From assembly GCA_002439285.1 (NCBI GenBank), contig DJTQ01000096.1, positions 1 to 21,042 on the forward strand: DNA of 21,042 bases. Direction: 5' to 3'. Shown here piece by piece: positions 1-6,822 of the stretch (within the stretch, counting starts at the first letter, position 1; every line of letters begins with the position of its first letter). The stretch comes from Paenibacillaceae bacterium UBA6304. Lineage in GTDB: Bacteria; Bacillota; Bacilli; Paenibacillales; Paenibacillaceae. A model generated the notes under the pieces. It searched no databases. It had not been told where the DNA came from and was given only the letters and a program-made list of their open reading frames with translations. The position numbers and the translations under genes were made by a program.

Positions 1-640
1 GGACCGGCCCGAAGGCGGCCCGGCTCAGGTCCGCCGAAATCTCGTCAGGGCTAGCTGCCGGCACGGCAGGTTGCTGTATTTGAGGCTGCGGCGGCGAGAC
101 GGATTGAGTTTGTTGCGGTTGTGCCTGGGCAGGAGCTGCCGAGTTCGACCCGCCTTTTTCGATATAATTCAAGACGTCCTTGCGCGTGATGCGCCCGCCC
201 AGGCCCGTGCCCGTCACGCTGCGCAAGTCGATTCCATGCTCAGCAGCAATCGTTTGTACAGCCGGAGAATACCGGCTGCGTTGCGATTGATCCGCTGATG
301 CAGATGAAGCGCTGGCCGAGGCTGAAGACGCCCCCGTCGTTGCCTGCAAAGAACTCACGGAAGCAGTTTCCGGGTCTGAAGCTGCCGACTCCGTTTCGAT
401 CCGGCAAATCGCCGTTCCGACCGAAACCTCCTGACCTTCCTCGGCCAGCAGCTCGCCCATGATTCCATCCAGCGTGGACGGAATCTCGGCATTCACTTTA
501 TCCGTGATGACTTCACAGATCGGTTCATATTGTTCTACCTTGTCGCCCGGCTTCTTCAGCCATTTGCCGATCGTAGCAGAGACAAGCGATTCCGCAAGCT
601 GCGGCATTACGACATCGTTTACTTGTTTATTAGATGGCAT
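1..640 (-). CDS. bkdB: Branched-chain 2-oxo acid dehydrogenase E2 (dihydrolipoyl acyltransferase), 3' end outside window
   Basis: E2 core subunit of the branched-chain 2-oxo acid dehydrogenase, which transfers the acyl group from E1 through a swinging lipoyl arm to CoA. Translating from the ATG at 640 gives 213 visible residues. Residues 8-85 form a lipoyl domain with the lipoylated lysine K48 in TDKVNAEI. A Ser/Ala-rich linker follows, then a peripheral-subunit-binding domain at about 118-155 (RYSPAVQTIAAEHG, GTGLGGRITRKDV), then a Pro/Gln/Ala-rich linker that runs off the window. The catalytic acyltransferase domain (HxxxDG) lies outside and cannot be checked. The start follows a GGGAGTG ribosome site. 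It begins 19 bp after bkdAB and is presumably cotranscribed with it. The domain order excludes an E1 or E3 identity. A pyruvate dehydrogenase E2 has the same order, but the neighbouring E1 genes match the Bkd type. Confidence 0.93.
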   Translation of the reverse strand, partial: MPSNKQVNDVVMPQLAESLVSATIGKWLKKPGDKVEQYEPICEVITDKVNAEIPSTLDGIMGELLAEEGQEVSVGTAICRIETESAASDPETASVSSLQATTGASSASASASSASADQSQRSRYSPAVQTIAAEHGIDLRSVTGTGLGGRITRKDVLNYIEKGGSNSAAPAQAQPQQTQSVSPPQPQIQQPAVPAASPDEISADLSRAAFGPV

Positions 641-659
641 ATCAATTCACTCCCATTTG

Positions 660-1646
660 TTAAAAAAGCGCCAATTGCGTCATTGCTTCCTTAACTTTAT
701 CCTTGCTGAGCATAAAGAATTTTTCCATCGGCGGACTGATCGGCATGGCCGGTACGTCTGGACCGCAAAGTCTTTGGATCGGCGCATCCAGCTCAAACAG
801 ACACTCTTCGGAGATGATCGCCGCCACTTCGGCGCCGACGCCGCCCGTCTTATTGTCCTCATGAACAATAAGCACCTTGCCAGTCTTGCGCGCAGCTTCA
901 ATAATCGCTTCGCGATCAAGCGGCTGGATCGTGCGAAGATCCAAAATATGAGCGCTAATACCTTGTTCGGCTTCCAATTCGGCCGCCGCCTGCATCGCGA
1001 AGTGAAGTGGCAGGCTGTACCCGATAACCGTGATATCGGTTCCTTCGCGCAGCACATTCGCTTTGCCAATCGGTACGATGTAGTCGTCTTCAGGCACGTC
1101 TTCTTTGATTAGCTTGTAACATTTTTTGTTCTCGAAGAACAGGACCGGATCCGGATCTCTGACAGCCGCTTTAAGCAAGCCCTTGGCATCATAGGCTGAA
1201 TAAGGGGCAACGATCTTCAGGCCCGGCGTCCCGAAAAAGATCGATTCCGGACACTGGGAGTGATACAAACCGCCGAAAATCCCGCCGCCGATGGGTGCGC
1301 GTACGACTACGGGGCAACTCCAATCATTATTGGAACGATAGCGGATTTTGGCTGCTTCGCTAATAATCTGATTTGTAGCCGGAAGCATGAAATCGGAATA
1401 TTGCATTTCCGCAATCGGCTTCATGCCGTACATCGCAGCACCAATCGCCACGCCAGCAATCGCTGATTCCGCAAGCGGAGTGTCCATTACACGCTGTTCA
1501 CCGAATTGTTCCTGCAAACCTTTAGTAGTCGTAAATACGCCGCCTTTTACGCCGACGTCTTCTCCGAGTACAAACACATTCTCATCTCGCTCCATCTCTT
1601 CCTTCATCGCGAGACGAATCGCATCGATATATTCCATCACCGGCAT
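660..1646 (-). CDS. bkdAB: Branched-chain 2-oxo acid dehydrogenase E1 beta subunit
   Basis: Beta subunit of the thiamine-diphosphate-dependent E1 that decarboxylates the 2-oxo acids of Val, Ile and Leu; it pairs with BkdAA as a heterotetramer. The 328-residue product has the full transketolase pyrimidine-binding domain (FVLGEDVGVKGGVF, DTPLAESAIAGVAIGAA, EAAKIRYRSNNDW) and a C-terminal transketolase domain (HILDLRTIQPLD, KVLIVHEDNKTGG). It follows the Bacillus BkdAB sequence, as I remember it, almost end to end, including RVMDTPLAESAIAGV and PAMPxxPxMEKFFM. The ATG follows GGGGAGG, which lies inside the last codons of bkdAA; only 2 bp separate the two genes, which suggests translational coupling. 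Nothing looks truncated or shifted. Confidence 0.96.
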   Translation of the reverse strand: MPVMEYIDAIRLAMKEEMERDENVFVLGEDVGVKGGVFTTTKGLQEQFGEQRVMDTPLAESAIAGVAIGAAMYGMKPIAEMQYSDFMLPATNQIISEAAKIRYRSNNDWSCPVVVRAPIGGGIFGGLYHSQCPESIFFGTPGLKIVAPYSAYDAKGLLKAAVRDPDPVLFFENKKCYKLIKEDVPEDDYIVPIGKANVLREGTDITVIGYSLPLHFAMQAAAELEAEQGISAHILDLRTIQPLDREAIIEAARKTGKVLIVHEDNKTGGVGAEVAAIISEECLFELDAPIQRLCGPDVPAMPISPPMEKFFMLSKDKVKEAMTQLALF

Positions 1647-1648
1647 GA

Positions 1649-2671
1649 TTAGACCTCCCCTTCGCTGGCATACACATGCAGGAGCGTATCTTCCGGTTTT
1701 GGAAACGGAGCCAGTTCGGCTGCTTCAATAGCTTCCTTAAGGTGCTGGGAAATTTCTCTGCTCAGCGCCTCTTCCTGCGTTTCGCTCCACAAGTCTTGTT
1801 CGATCAGATATTTCTTCATCTTCGGAATTCCGTCTTTCTGCCAGTTCTCATCGACTTCCTCTTTCGTCCGGTAAGCCAGATCATTGTCGGAAGTAGAGTG
1901 AGGGGATAGCCGGTACATCATCGCTTCAATCAAAGTCGGACCTTCGCCACGGACGGCGCGTTCGCGCGCTTCTTTAACGACTCTGTACACTTCAAGCGCA
2001 TCATTGCCGTCGACGCGGATTCCAGGGAATCCGTAGCCTTGCGCCCGATCGGCCACTTTGCCGCCAAGCTGCTTCTGGATCGGTACGGAAATTGCGTATT
2101 GGTTGTTTTCACACATGAAAATGACCGGAAGCTTCTGTACTCCGGCAAAATTCAGTCCTTCGTGAAAATCCCCCTGATTGCTGGAACCTTCCCCAAAGGT
2201 TACAAAAGATACGATATCCTTCTTCTGCATTTTAGCTGCCAGTGCAATCCCTACTGCATGAGGCACCTGTGTAGTCACCGGACTGGAGCCGGTTACGATG
2301 CGCAGCCGCTTGGACCCAAAGTGGCCCGGCATCTGACGACCTCCGCTATTCGGATCTTCTGCTTTAGCAAACGCCGACATCATCAATTCCTTCAGGCTCA
2401 TGCCGACAGTAAGCACAAACCCGTAATCGCGGTAATACGGCAAAAAATAGTCCCGTTCGCGGTCAAGCGCAAACGCCGCAGCTACCTGCGCCGTTTCCTG
2501 TCCGATACCGGAGACGTGAAAATTGATCTTGCCTGCCCGCTGCAGCAGCATATTTCGTTCATCGAATTTCCGCGCGAGCAGCATATATTTGTACATGTCG
2601 ACCACTTCGGCATCCGACAATCCGAGCTGCTCATGTTTTGGCTTTGTTTGAGTTGAATTTTTCGCATTCAT
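1649..2671 (-). CDS. bkdAA: Branched-chain 2-oxo acid dehydrogenase E1 alpha subunit
   Basis: Alpha subunit of E1. It carries the thiamine diphosphate site and performs the decarboxylation step. The 340 residues show the E1-alpha hallmarks: FHVSGIGQETAQVAAAFAL, YYRDYGFVLTVG, the substrate-loop region GGRQMPGHFGSKRLRIVTGS, and the diphosphate motif GEGSSNQGDFHEGLNFAGV ending in CENNQYAISVP. The phosphorylation-loop-like segment RLSPHSTSDND is also present. The length is normal for bacterial BkdAA. The start ATG at 2671 follows AAAGGAGG. A separate promoter and a dyad lie in the 122-bp gap after lpdV, so bkdAA-bkdAB-bkdB can probably be transcribed apart from lpdV. The product supplies isobutyryl-, isovaleryl- and 2-methylbutyryl-CoA for branched fatty acid synthesis. 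Confidence 0.96.
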   Translation of the reverse strand: MNAKNSTQTKPKHEQLGLSDAEVVDMYKYMLLARKFDERNMLLQRAGKINFHVSGIGQETAQVAAAFALDRERDYFLPYYRDYGFVLTVGMSLKELMMSAFAKAEDPNSGGRQMPGHFGSKRLRIVTGSSPVTTQVPHAVGIALAAKMQKKDIVSFVTFGEGSSNQGDFHEGLNFAGVQKLPVIFMCENNQYAISVPIQKQLGGKVADRAQGYGFPGIRVDGNDALEVYRVVKEARERAVRGEGPTLIEAMMYRLSPHSTSDNDLAYRTKEEVDENWQKDGIPKMKKYLIEQDLWSETQEEALSREISQHLKEAIEAAELAPFPKPEDTLLHVYASEGEV

Positions 2672-2716
2672 GGGAGTTACCTCCTTTAATTGGAACCCTC
2701 GCCCGGTGTTGTTCTC

Positions 2717-2739
2717 GTCTTATAACCTGGTACTAAGAC
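2717..2739. promoter_or_regulatory. FapR-like operator dyad in the bkdAA leader
   Basis: This is a 23-bp dyad with outer arms GTCTTA/TAAGAC, an inner ACC-T-GGT and two unpaired positions per side (9 of 11 pairs). The 17-mer TTATAACCTGGTACTAA (2720-2736) matches the FapR consensus I recall, TTAGTACCTAGTACTAA, at 14 of 17 positions. FapR represses fatty acid and phospholipid synthesis genes in Bacillales and is released by malonyl-CoA. The dyad starts 13 bp downstream of a TATAAT box, where a bound repressor could block transcription. The sequence match is seen; binding by FapR is inferred. Confidence 0.55.
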
Positions 2740-2741
2740 TT

Positions 2742-2758
2742 GGGTTAACCCTATTATA
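2742..2758 (-). promoter_or_regulatory. Probable -10 element and start region of a bkdAA promoter
   Basis: On the minus strand a perfect TATAAT (2758-2753) is followed at once by the 10-bp palindrome GGGTTAACCC (2751-2742), which should overlie the transcription start. No good -35 hexamer sits 17 bp upstream, so the promoter may be weak or need an activator. Its position between lpdV and bkdAA supports separate expression of the E1/E2 genes. Confidence 0.45.
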
Positions 2759-2793
2759 AGCCCTTTCGCTCCAAAAAGAAAATAATAGTTGTA

Positions 2794-4215
2794 TTAAAGA
2801 GACAAAGAGCGTCCTTCCACAGCGAGCGCCGCCTCTCCGATAATCTCGGAAAGCGACGGGTGGGCGAATACCGCTTGCCCGATCTCCCAAGGCGTTGCAT
2901 CCAGCAATTGGGCCAGAGCCGCTTGTGCGATCAGCTCGGTGGCATGGGCTCCGATAATTTGAACGCCGACAAGATCATTGGTGACGGCATCCGCCACGAT
3001 TTTCACGAAGCCTTCGCGCTCTCCCTGCACCAGCGCTTTGCCGATCGCAGAAAAGGGAACTTTGGCGGTTTTCACTTCCCGCCCTTCTTGCTTGGCCTCC
3101 TTTTCGGTGAAACCTACCGACGCGACTTCCGGACGTGTATATACGCAGCGTGGAACCTGGGACGCATTGTAGCCGTGAGACGGCTCGCCGGCCAAGTGGT
3201 TTACGGCGACCAGCCCCTCGTGGCTGGCCGCATGCGCAAGCTGCAGGCCGCCGATGCAATCGCCGATCGCGTAAATATGCGGCTCTGTCGTTTGCATATG
3301 CTCATTGACTCTAATAAAGCCTTGGTGCAATCCGATATCGGTATTCTCCAGCCCGATATTCTCCACATTGGCCTGCCGGCCAACCGAAACCAGCAGCTTG
3401 TCCCCCTGCAGAGTAAGGACCTCTTCCCCCCGCTGCGCGGAAATATGTACGCGACCGTCCTTCACTTCGTAAGTGTCCGTCAACACCTTAACTCCGGTCA
3501 TTACCGTAACACCGCGCCGTTGCAGTTGTTTCTGCAACTCCCGGGCCACTTCTTCGTCTTCGGCCGGAAGAAGTTGCTCCGCCGCTTCAACTACCGTTAC
3601 CTGTACACCGAAATCATTAAGTAAGGACGCCCATTCCACGCCGATAACTCCGCCACCGACAATCAGCATCGATTCCGGAAGCTCTTCCATGGTCAATGCC
3701 TCATCACTGCTAAGAATATGCATGCCATCCGGGGTAAGACCGGGAAGACTGCGGGGCCGGGAACCCGTGGCGATGATCAGATTGGCCGGGACTACGGTTT
3801 CCATTTCACCGTCGCTCAGTTCCACCGCCACCGCTCCGCTCTTAGGCGAGAAGATTGAAGGCCCGATAACCCGGCCTTTTCCCTGAAGCACCTGGATTTT
3901 ATTTTTGCGCATCAAATATTGAACGCCTTTATGAAGCTGGTCCACAATTCCCTGCTTTCTCTCTTGCACTTTCGGGAATACCAGAGTAACTCCGCTTGCC
4001 TCAATTCCGAAGCTCGCACTGTCCTTCATCTGGGCATACAATTCCGCGCTCCGCAGCAACGCTTTACTTGGAATGCAGCCTCGATGCAGACAGGTTCCGC
4101 CAAGCTTGTCCTGTTCTATAATCACGACTTCCTTGCCAAGCTGGGCCGCGCGGATCGCCGCGATATAACCTCCGGTTCCGCCGCCGAGTACCGCCACATC
4201 GCATGAAATAGTCAT
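2794..4215 (-). CDS. lpdV: Dihydrolipoyl dehydrogenase (E3) of the branched-chain 2-oxo acid dehydrogenase
   Basis: FAD-dependent E3 subunit that reoxidises the dihydrolipoyl arm of BkdB and passes electrons to NAD+. The 473-residue protein has an N-terminal FAD-binding GGGTGG motif (residues 11-16), the redox-active disulfide C42/C47 in GGTCLHRGCIPSK, an NAD-binding GGGVIGVEWASLL region near 190-200, the second FAD motif in HIYAIGDCIGGLQLAHAASHEG, and the dimer-interface catalytic pair H452/E457 in AHPSLSEII. The length is typical. The ATG at 4215 follows GGTGGAGAGTG. It is named lpdV rather than pdhD because bkdAA-bkdAB-bkdB follow directly. In Bacillus subtilis bcd, buk, ptb and bkdR sit just upstream; here a divergent DUF2627 gene takes that place. 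Confidence 0.95.
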   Translation of the reverse strand: MTISCDVAVLGGGTGGYIAAIRAAQLGKEVVIIEQDKLGGTCLHRGCIPSKALLRSAELYAQMKDSASFGIEASGVTLVFPKVQERKQGIVDQLHKGVQYLMRKNKIQVLQGKGRVIGPSIFSPKSGAVAVELSDGEMETVVPANLIIATGSRPRSLPGLTPDGMHILSSDEALTMEELPESMLIVGGGVIGVEWASLLNDFGVQVTVVEAAEQLLPAEDEEVARELQKQLQRRGVTVMTGVKVLTDTYEVKDGRVHISAQRGEEVLTLQGDKLLVSVGRQANVENIGLENTDIGLHQGFIRVNEHMQTTEPHIYAIGDCIGGLQLAHAASHEGLVAVNHLAGEPSHGYNASQVPRCVYTRPEVASVGFTEKEAKQEGREVKTAKVPFSAIGKALVQGEREGFVKIVADAVTNDLVGVQIIGAHATELIAQAALAQLLDATPWEIGQAVFAHPSLSEIIGEAALAVEGRSLSL

Positions 4216-4257
4216 AATTCACTCTCCACCATTCTTATTGAATAATAACCTTTTACC

Positions 4258-4285
4258 ATTGTACCTTGTTTTTAGCCTAATACAA
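4258..4285 (-). promoter_or_regulatory. Sigma-A-type promoter for lpdV
   Basis: On the minus strand TTGTAT (4285-4280) and TACAAT (4263-4258) are separated by 16 bp, about 43 bp before the lpdV start codon. No sigma-54-type -24/-12 element (as used by the BkdR-controlled Bacillus subtilis operon) was seen in this gap. Confidence 0.5.
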
Positions 4286-4298
4286 ACAAGCTCAGAAA

Positions 4299-4327
4299 TA
4301 GACAGATTTTATAGAAAACGTTATGAT
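4299..4327 (+). promoter_or_regulatory. Sigma-A-type promoter for the DUF2627 gene
   Basis: TAGACA (4299-4304), a 17-bp spacer and TATGAT (4322-4327) differ from the sigma-A consensus by one base in each box. It lies 40 bp before the DUF2627 start and is divergent from, and close to, the lpdV promoter. Confidence 0.6.
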
Positions 4328-4367
4328 ATTAAAAATAAGTTCAGACGAAAGGACGTAGCCAGATCCG

Positions 4368-4661
4368 ATGAAACTGATGATCTCCAGGTTTATCGCTATC
4401 CTCATTTTAGTCATCCCCGGAATCGCGGCCATGACCGGCTTCCTGAAGATGAAGGACGCCCTGTTTATATATATGTCCGACCATGGGGACGATACGCTCT
4501 CGGCCGTTACCTTCGACTGGTTGAACTTTTCGGTCGGCCTGCTGCTGTTTGTTGTCGGCATCGGCTTTCTGGGAGGCTGGATCTTTTTCAGGGATCGCAA
4601 GCGAAACTATGCCGGACCGAGAAAAAAAACCCGCAAATCCGCTGCCGAAACCCGGCCGTAA
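4368..4661 (+). CDS. DUF2627 small membrane protein (YqzF-like)
   Basis: This 97-residue protein has two predicted membrane segments: residues 4-22 (MISRFIAILILVIPGIAAM) and about 48-68 (FDWLNFSVGLLLFVVGIGFL), followed by a basic cytoplasmic tail (FFRDRKRN, KKTRKS). The spacing, the G-F-L-x-G-W-I-x-x-R-D-R-K-R-N end and the location between spo0A and the bkd genes match the DUF2627/YqzF family of Bacillales, whose function is unknown. AAAGGACG lies 12 bp before the chosen ATG; an in-frame ATG nine bases later is also possible. A sigma-A-type promoter precedes it and a channel-like gene follows 68 bp downstream on the same strand without a clear terminator between them. Confidence 0.75.
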   Translation: MKLMISRFIAILILVIPGIAAMTGFLKMKDALFIYMSDHGDDTLSAVTFDWLNFSVGLLLFVVGIGFLGGWIFFRDRKRNYAGPRKKTRKSAAETRP

Positions 4662-4729
4662 TTCCCAGCCTTTCGGTGCTGAATTTGAGTATTTTAATTT
4701 AAGCTGAATCAAGCCGTAAGGAGTAAACC

Positions 4730-5110
4730 ATGCTATCTTTTGTACTGACATTAAAGCGTCTTCTCGGCGGCTTGCGTCACTCATTCAAGAAACATCATTT
4801 TCAAGTGCTGGTGTTCCTGATCGCAGCCACCTTGTTGTCAGGCACCTTGTTTTATGTCAAAGTGGAACATCTGCCCTGGCTTGACGCATTATATTTCTGC
4901 GTCGTAACTTTGACCACGGTCGGTCACCCCGAATTTGTTCCGCAAACCTCGCTGGGCAAAGTATTCACGATGGTCTATGTATTTGCCGGTATTGGACTTA
5001 CCTTTGGCACCATTTTCGAAATTGCAGCCGGCATTATGTTTCCGCGCACAGGCAAACGCAGCCTCCGAGCGGAGGATGCAATTCAGGAACCGGAGAAATC
5101 CGGCAAATAA
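4730..5110 (+). CDS. Two-TM potassium-channel-like protein with altered selectivity filter
   Basis: The 126-residue protein has the minimal pore-loop channel layout: TM1 at about 24-43, a pore helix at 50-63 (WLDALYFCVVTLTTVG) and TM2 at about 76-98 (VFTMVYVFAGIGLTFGTIF), then a short charged tail. The filter reads T62-T63-V64-G65-H66-P67-E68, where potassium channels normally have TVGYGD. TTVG and the spacing are kept, but the second Gly and the Asp are replaced. Such channels work as tetramers in the cytoplasmic membrane. There is no RCK regulatory domain. The ATG follows AAGGAG. It is probably cotranscribed with DUF2627 and ends in a strong terminator. Ion selectivity cannot be assumed from the sequence. 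Confidence 0.75.
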   Translation: MLSFVLTLKRLLGGLRHSFKKHHFQVLVFLIAATLLSGTLFYVKVEHLPWLDALYFCVVTLTTVGHPEFVPQTSLGKVFTMVYVFAGIGLTFGTIFEIAAGIMFPRTGKRSLRAEDAIQEPEKSGK

Positions 5111-5149
5111 AAAATCTTTCCTGCGCAATCCCGCGGGAAAGATTTTTTT
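5110..5149. terminator. Bidirectional intrinsic terminator
   Basis: The arms AAAATCTTTCC (5111-5121) and GGAAAGATTTT (5136-5146) form an 11-bp stem, with extra GCG/CGC pairing in the loop, and T-runs follow on both strands. It sits between the convergent channel gene and the small coiled-coil gene and can serve both. Confidence 0.85.
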
Positions 5150-5160
5150 AATAATTCGCC

Positions 5161-5376
5161 TCATTCATAAAGCGCATCTCTTAACTTACTGGACATTCTC
5201 GGGCTATTTCCGGAGGAAAGCCGAAGAATTGTTTTGCGCAGTCTAACATTCTCTGCATTCAAGTTCTCCATTTTTTCAATAAGCTCTCGAATCAGTCCCT
5301 GCTCTTCCTTGCTCAAAGCGGGATGCTGCAATAACTCCAGATGGGGACCCAAATTCAAATCGCTGTTGTCGGGCAT
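5161..5376 (-). CDS. Small coiled-coil protein of unknown function
   Basis: A 71-residue acidic, mainly helical protein; I do not recognise its family. The middle (about residues 22-52: KEEQGLIRELIEKMENLNAE, NVRLRKTILRL) has heptad-like spacing of Leu/Ile and looks like a short coiled coil, so oligomerisation or a protein partner is plausible. There is no signal peptide or membrane segment. I chose the ATG at 5376 because a near-perfect GAAGGAGGGG lies just before it; an in-frame ATG 39 bases upstream (5415) lacks such a site. It is monocistronic, with a TACAAT-type promoter upstream and the shared terminator downstream. Confidence 0.7.
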   Translation of the reverse strand: MPDNSDLNLGPHLELLQHPALSKEEQGLIRELIEKMENLNAENVRLRKTILRLSSGNSPRMSSKLRDALYE

Positions 5377-5421
5377 CTTATCCCCTCCTTCAATCACTGA
5401 ATCTAACAAATCCATTTCTAC

Positions 5422-5444
5422 ATTGTACCATGGTCAATTCCTTA
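5422..5444 (-). promoter_or_regulatory. Possible sigma-A promoter for the small coiled-coil gene
   Basis: On the minus strand TACAAT (5427-5422) has a weak TTTATA at the right distance upstream (17 bp). The start codon of the small gene lies about 45 bp downstream. The -10 match is good and the -35 match is poor. Confidence 0.35.
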
Positions 5445-5501
5445 TATAAACCATAGATAACGAGGCGTAACACGGATATATCGGTATCTACGATACCCTT
5501 C

Positions 5502-6479
5502 CTATACCAACAACGCCGAATGACGAATCAACGGAGTTTCAATTTGAATTGTGACATGCGTAATCTGAAAATGCTCCTCCAGCATCGATATCGCTTCCTG
5601 AAGTACTCTTTGTTGATTCTCCTGTTCACCGATGATTAAATGACAACTAAGCGAGTCCATACCGGAAGTAATCGACCAGATATGCAAATCGTGGACATCT
5701 TGCACGCCATTTATACGCTCCAATCGTTCCTTGACCAGGTCCCGATCAATGGCATCGGGTACTCCTTCCATCAGTACATGAAGCGACTGGGAAATGACAC
5801 CCCATGCTCCTTTCAGAATCAACAAAGCGACCAACACACTAACAATCGGATCAAAAACATACCAGCCGAAAGCCCACATCACAATCCCGCCTATGATCGC
5901 TCCCACGGAACCAAGCGCATCGCCAAGAACATGTAAATAGGCGCTCCGGTAGTTAATGTTCCCTTTAACATCGCCTTTCTTCAGCAGTGCCCAAGCGCTG
6001 GCAAGATTCGCGGCCAACCCGATAAAGGCTATCAGCATCATTGGCCCACTGGACACGGCCGGCGGATCAAAGAATCTTCCGTAAGCTTCCCAAATAATAA
6101 ACCCTGCAATGACGAATAAGGTAATCCCATTTAATAGAGCGGCGAGAATCTCAATTCGGTAAAATCCAAAGCTTCTCCGGGCAGACGCCGGACGGGCGGC
6201 AAACCAGATCGCAAGCAGGCTTAGCACCAGCGAACTGGTATCGCTGAGCATATGGCCGGAGTCGGATAGCAATGCCAAGCTATTTGTTATTAACCCTCCG
6301 AAAAACTCAAGTACGGCGATAGAGGCCGTAATGAGCAGTGCAATGAGAATGCCCTTCTTACTTCCCGATCTTGCTGAATGGTGGTCCCCGTGATGATGTC
6401 CATGAGCATGGCTATGAGAATGGCCGTGGGCGTGATTATGCTGACCATGGTTGTGATCGTGACTCTTATGATCATGCAT
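5502..6479 (-). CDS. czcD: CDF-family zinc/divalent cation exporter
   Basis: Cation diffusion facilitator that exchanges cytoplasmic Zn2+ (possibly Co2+ or Cd2+) for protons. The 325-residue protein opens with a very His-rich cytoplasmic tail (residues 2-34), then six predicted membrane helices. The transport-site motifs are H76/D80 in LLSDSGHMLSD and H183/D187 in YLHVLGDALGS, the His-Asp/His-Asp set typical of zinc transporters. A C-terminal ferredoxin-like domain carries HDLHIWSITSGMDSLSCH and THVTIQIET, as in Bacillus CzcD. I chose the ATG at 6479, which overlaps the stop codon of the arsR-type gene (ATGCATGA) and follows GGGAGG at 8 bp; longer starts at 6509 or 6497 lack a ribosome site. 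It is the second gene of a metal-responsive operon with the regulator upstream. Confidence 0.92.
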   Translation of the reverse strand: MHDHKSHDHNHGQHNHAHGHSHSHAHGHHHGDHHSARSGSKKGILIALLITASIAVLEFFGGLITNSLALLSDSGHMLSDTSSLVLSLLAIWFAARPASARRSFGFYRIEILAALLNGITLFVIAGFIIWEAYGRFFDPPAVSSGPMMLIAFIGLAANLASAWALLKKGDVKGNINYRSAYLHVLGDALGSVGAIIGGIVMWAFGWYVFDPIVSVLVALLILKGAWGVISQSLHVLMEGVPDAIDRDLVKERLERINGVQDVHDLHIWSITSGMDSLSCHLIIGEQENQQRVLQEAISMLEEHFQITHVTIQIETPLIRHSALLV

Positions 6480-6801
6480 GTCCTTCGCCTCCCTCATCAC
6501 AATTAGCATGTTCGATCGCTTGGCTTAGCAGTGAAATAACATGATCATCATCGCAGCTGTAATACATCGTATTCGCCGATCTTCTAAACTTAACAAGCCG
6601 CAAATTCCGCAAAAAGCTTAATTGGTGAGACACGGCCGATTGCGATAGCCCTAACACCTCGGTCATATGTGTAACAGAGCACTCTTCCTCCGAAAGCAGA
6701 TAGAGAATCCGAATACGCGTCGGGTCAGCCAATGCTTTAAAAATGGTTGCTACGCTATCAATCGTTGATTCGGTTAAAAAGGAATGCGTATTCTTATCCA
6801 T
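6472..6801 (-). CDS. czrA: ArsR/SmtB-family zinc-responsive repressor (CzrA-like)
   Basis: This winged-helix metalloregulator of 109 residues would repress its own operon, including the exporter czcD, until metal binds. FKALADPTRIRILYLLSEEECSV and the recognition helix GLSQSAVSHQLSFLRNLRLV are typical of the family. The alpha-5 metal site of CzrA (Asp, His, His, His) aligns with D85, H87, H98 and C101 in DDDHVISLLSQAIEHANC, so one expected His is Cys. C41 and C83 are further cysteines; an ELCVCDL-type arsenic site is absent. The start follows AGGAGTGG. The coding region overlaps czcD by 8 bp. A palindromic operator lies just upstream. The role as a zinc sensor is inferred from the family and the neighbour. 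Confidence 0.9.
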   Translation of the reverse strand: MDKNTHSFLTESTIDSVATIFKALADPTRIRILYLLSEEECSVTHMTEVLGLSQSAVSHQLSFLRNLRLVKFRRSANTMYYSCDDDHVISLLSQAIEHANCDEGGEGHA

Positions 6802-6822
6802 TATGAACCACTCCTGAATTCG

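Noticed and set aside
71..298. Short plus-strand open frame opposite bkdB
   Set aside because: It is antisense to the subunit-binding and linker region of bkdB, whose lipoyl and binding motifs are clear on the minus strand.
2860..3624. Long open frames antisense to lpdV, and similar ones antisense to bkdAB (459-1112) and dxs (13572-14270)
   Set aside because: These are opposite-strand shadows of well-supported genes. No motifs, no ribosome sites, and amino-acid composition typical of antisense translation.
5455..5501. GGTATC-GTA-GATACC mini-hairpin just after the czcD stop codon as its terminator
   Set aside because: The stem is only 6 bp with a 3-base loop and no T-run; too weak to call.
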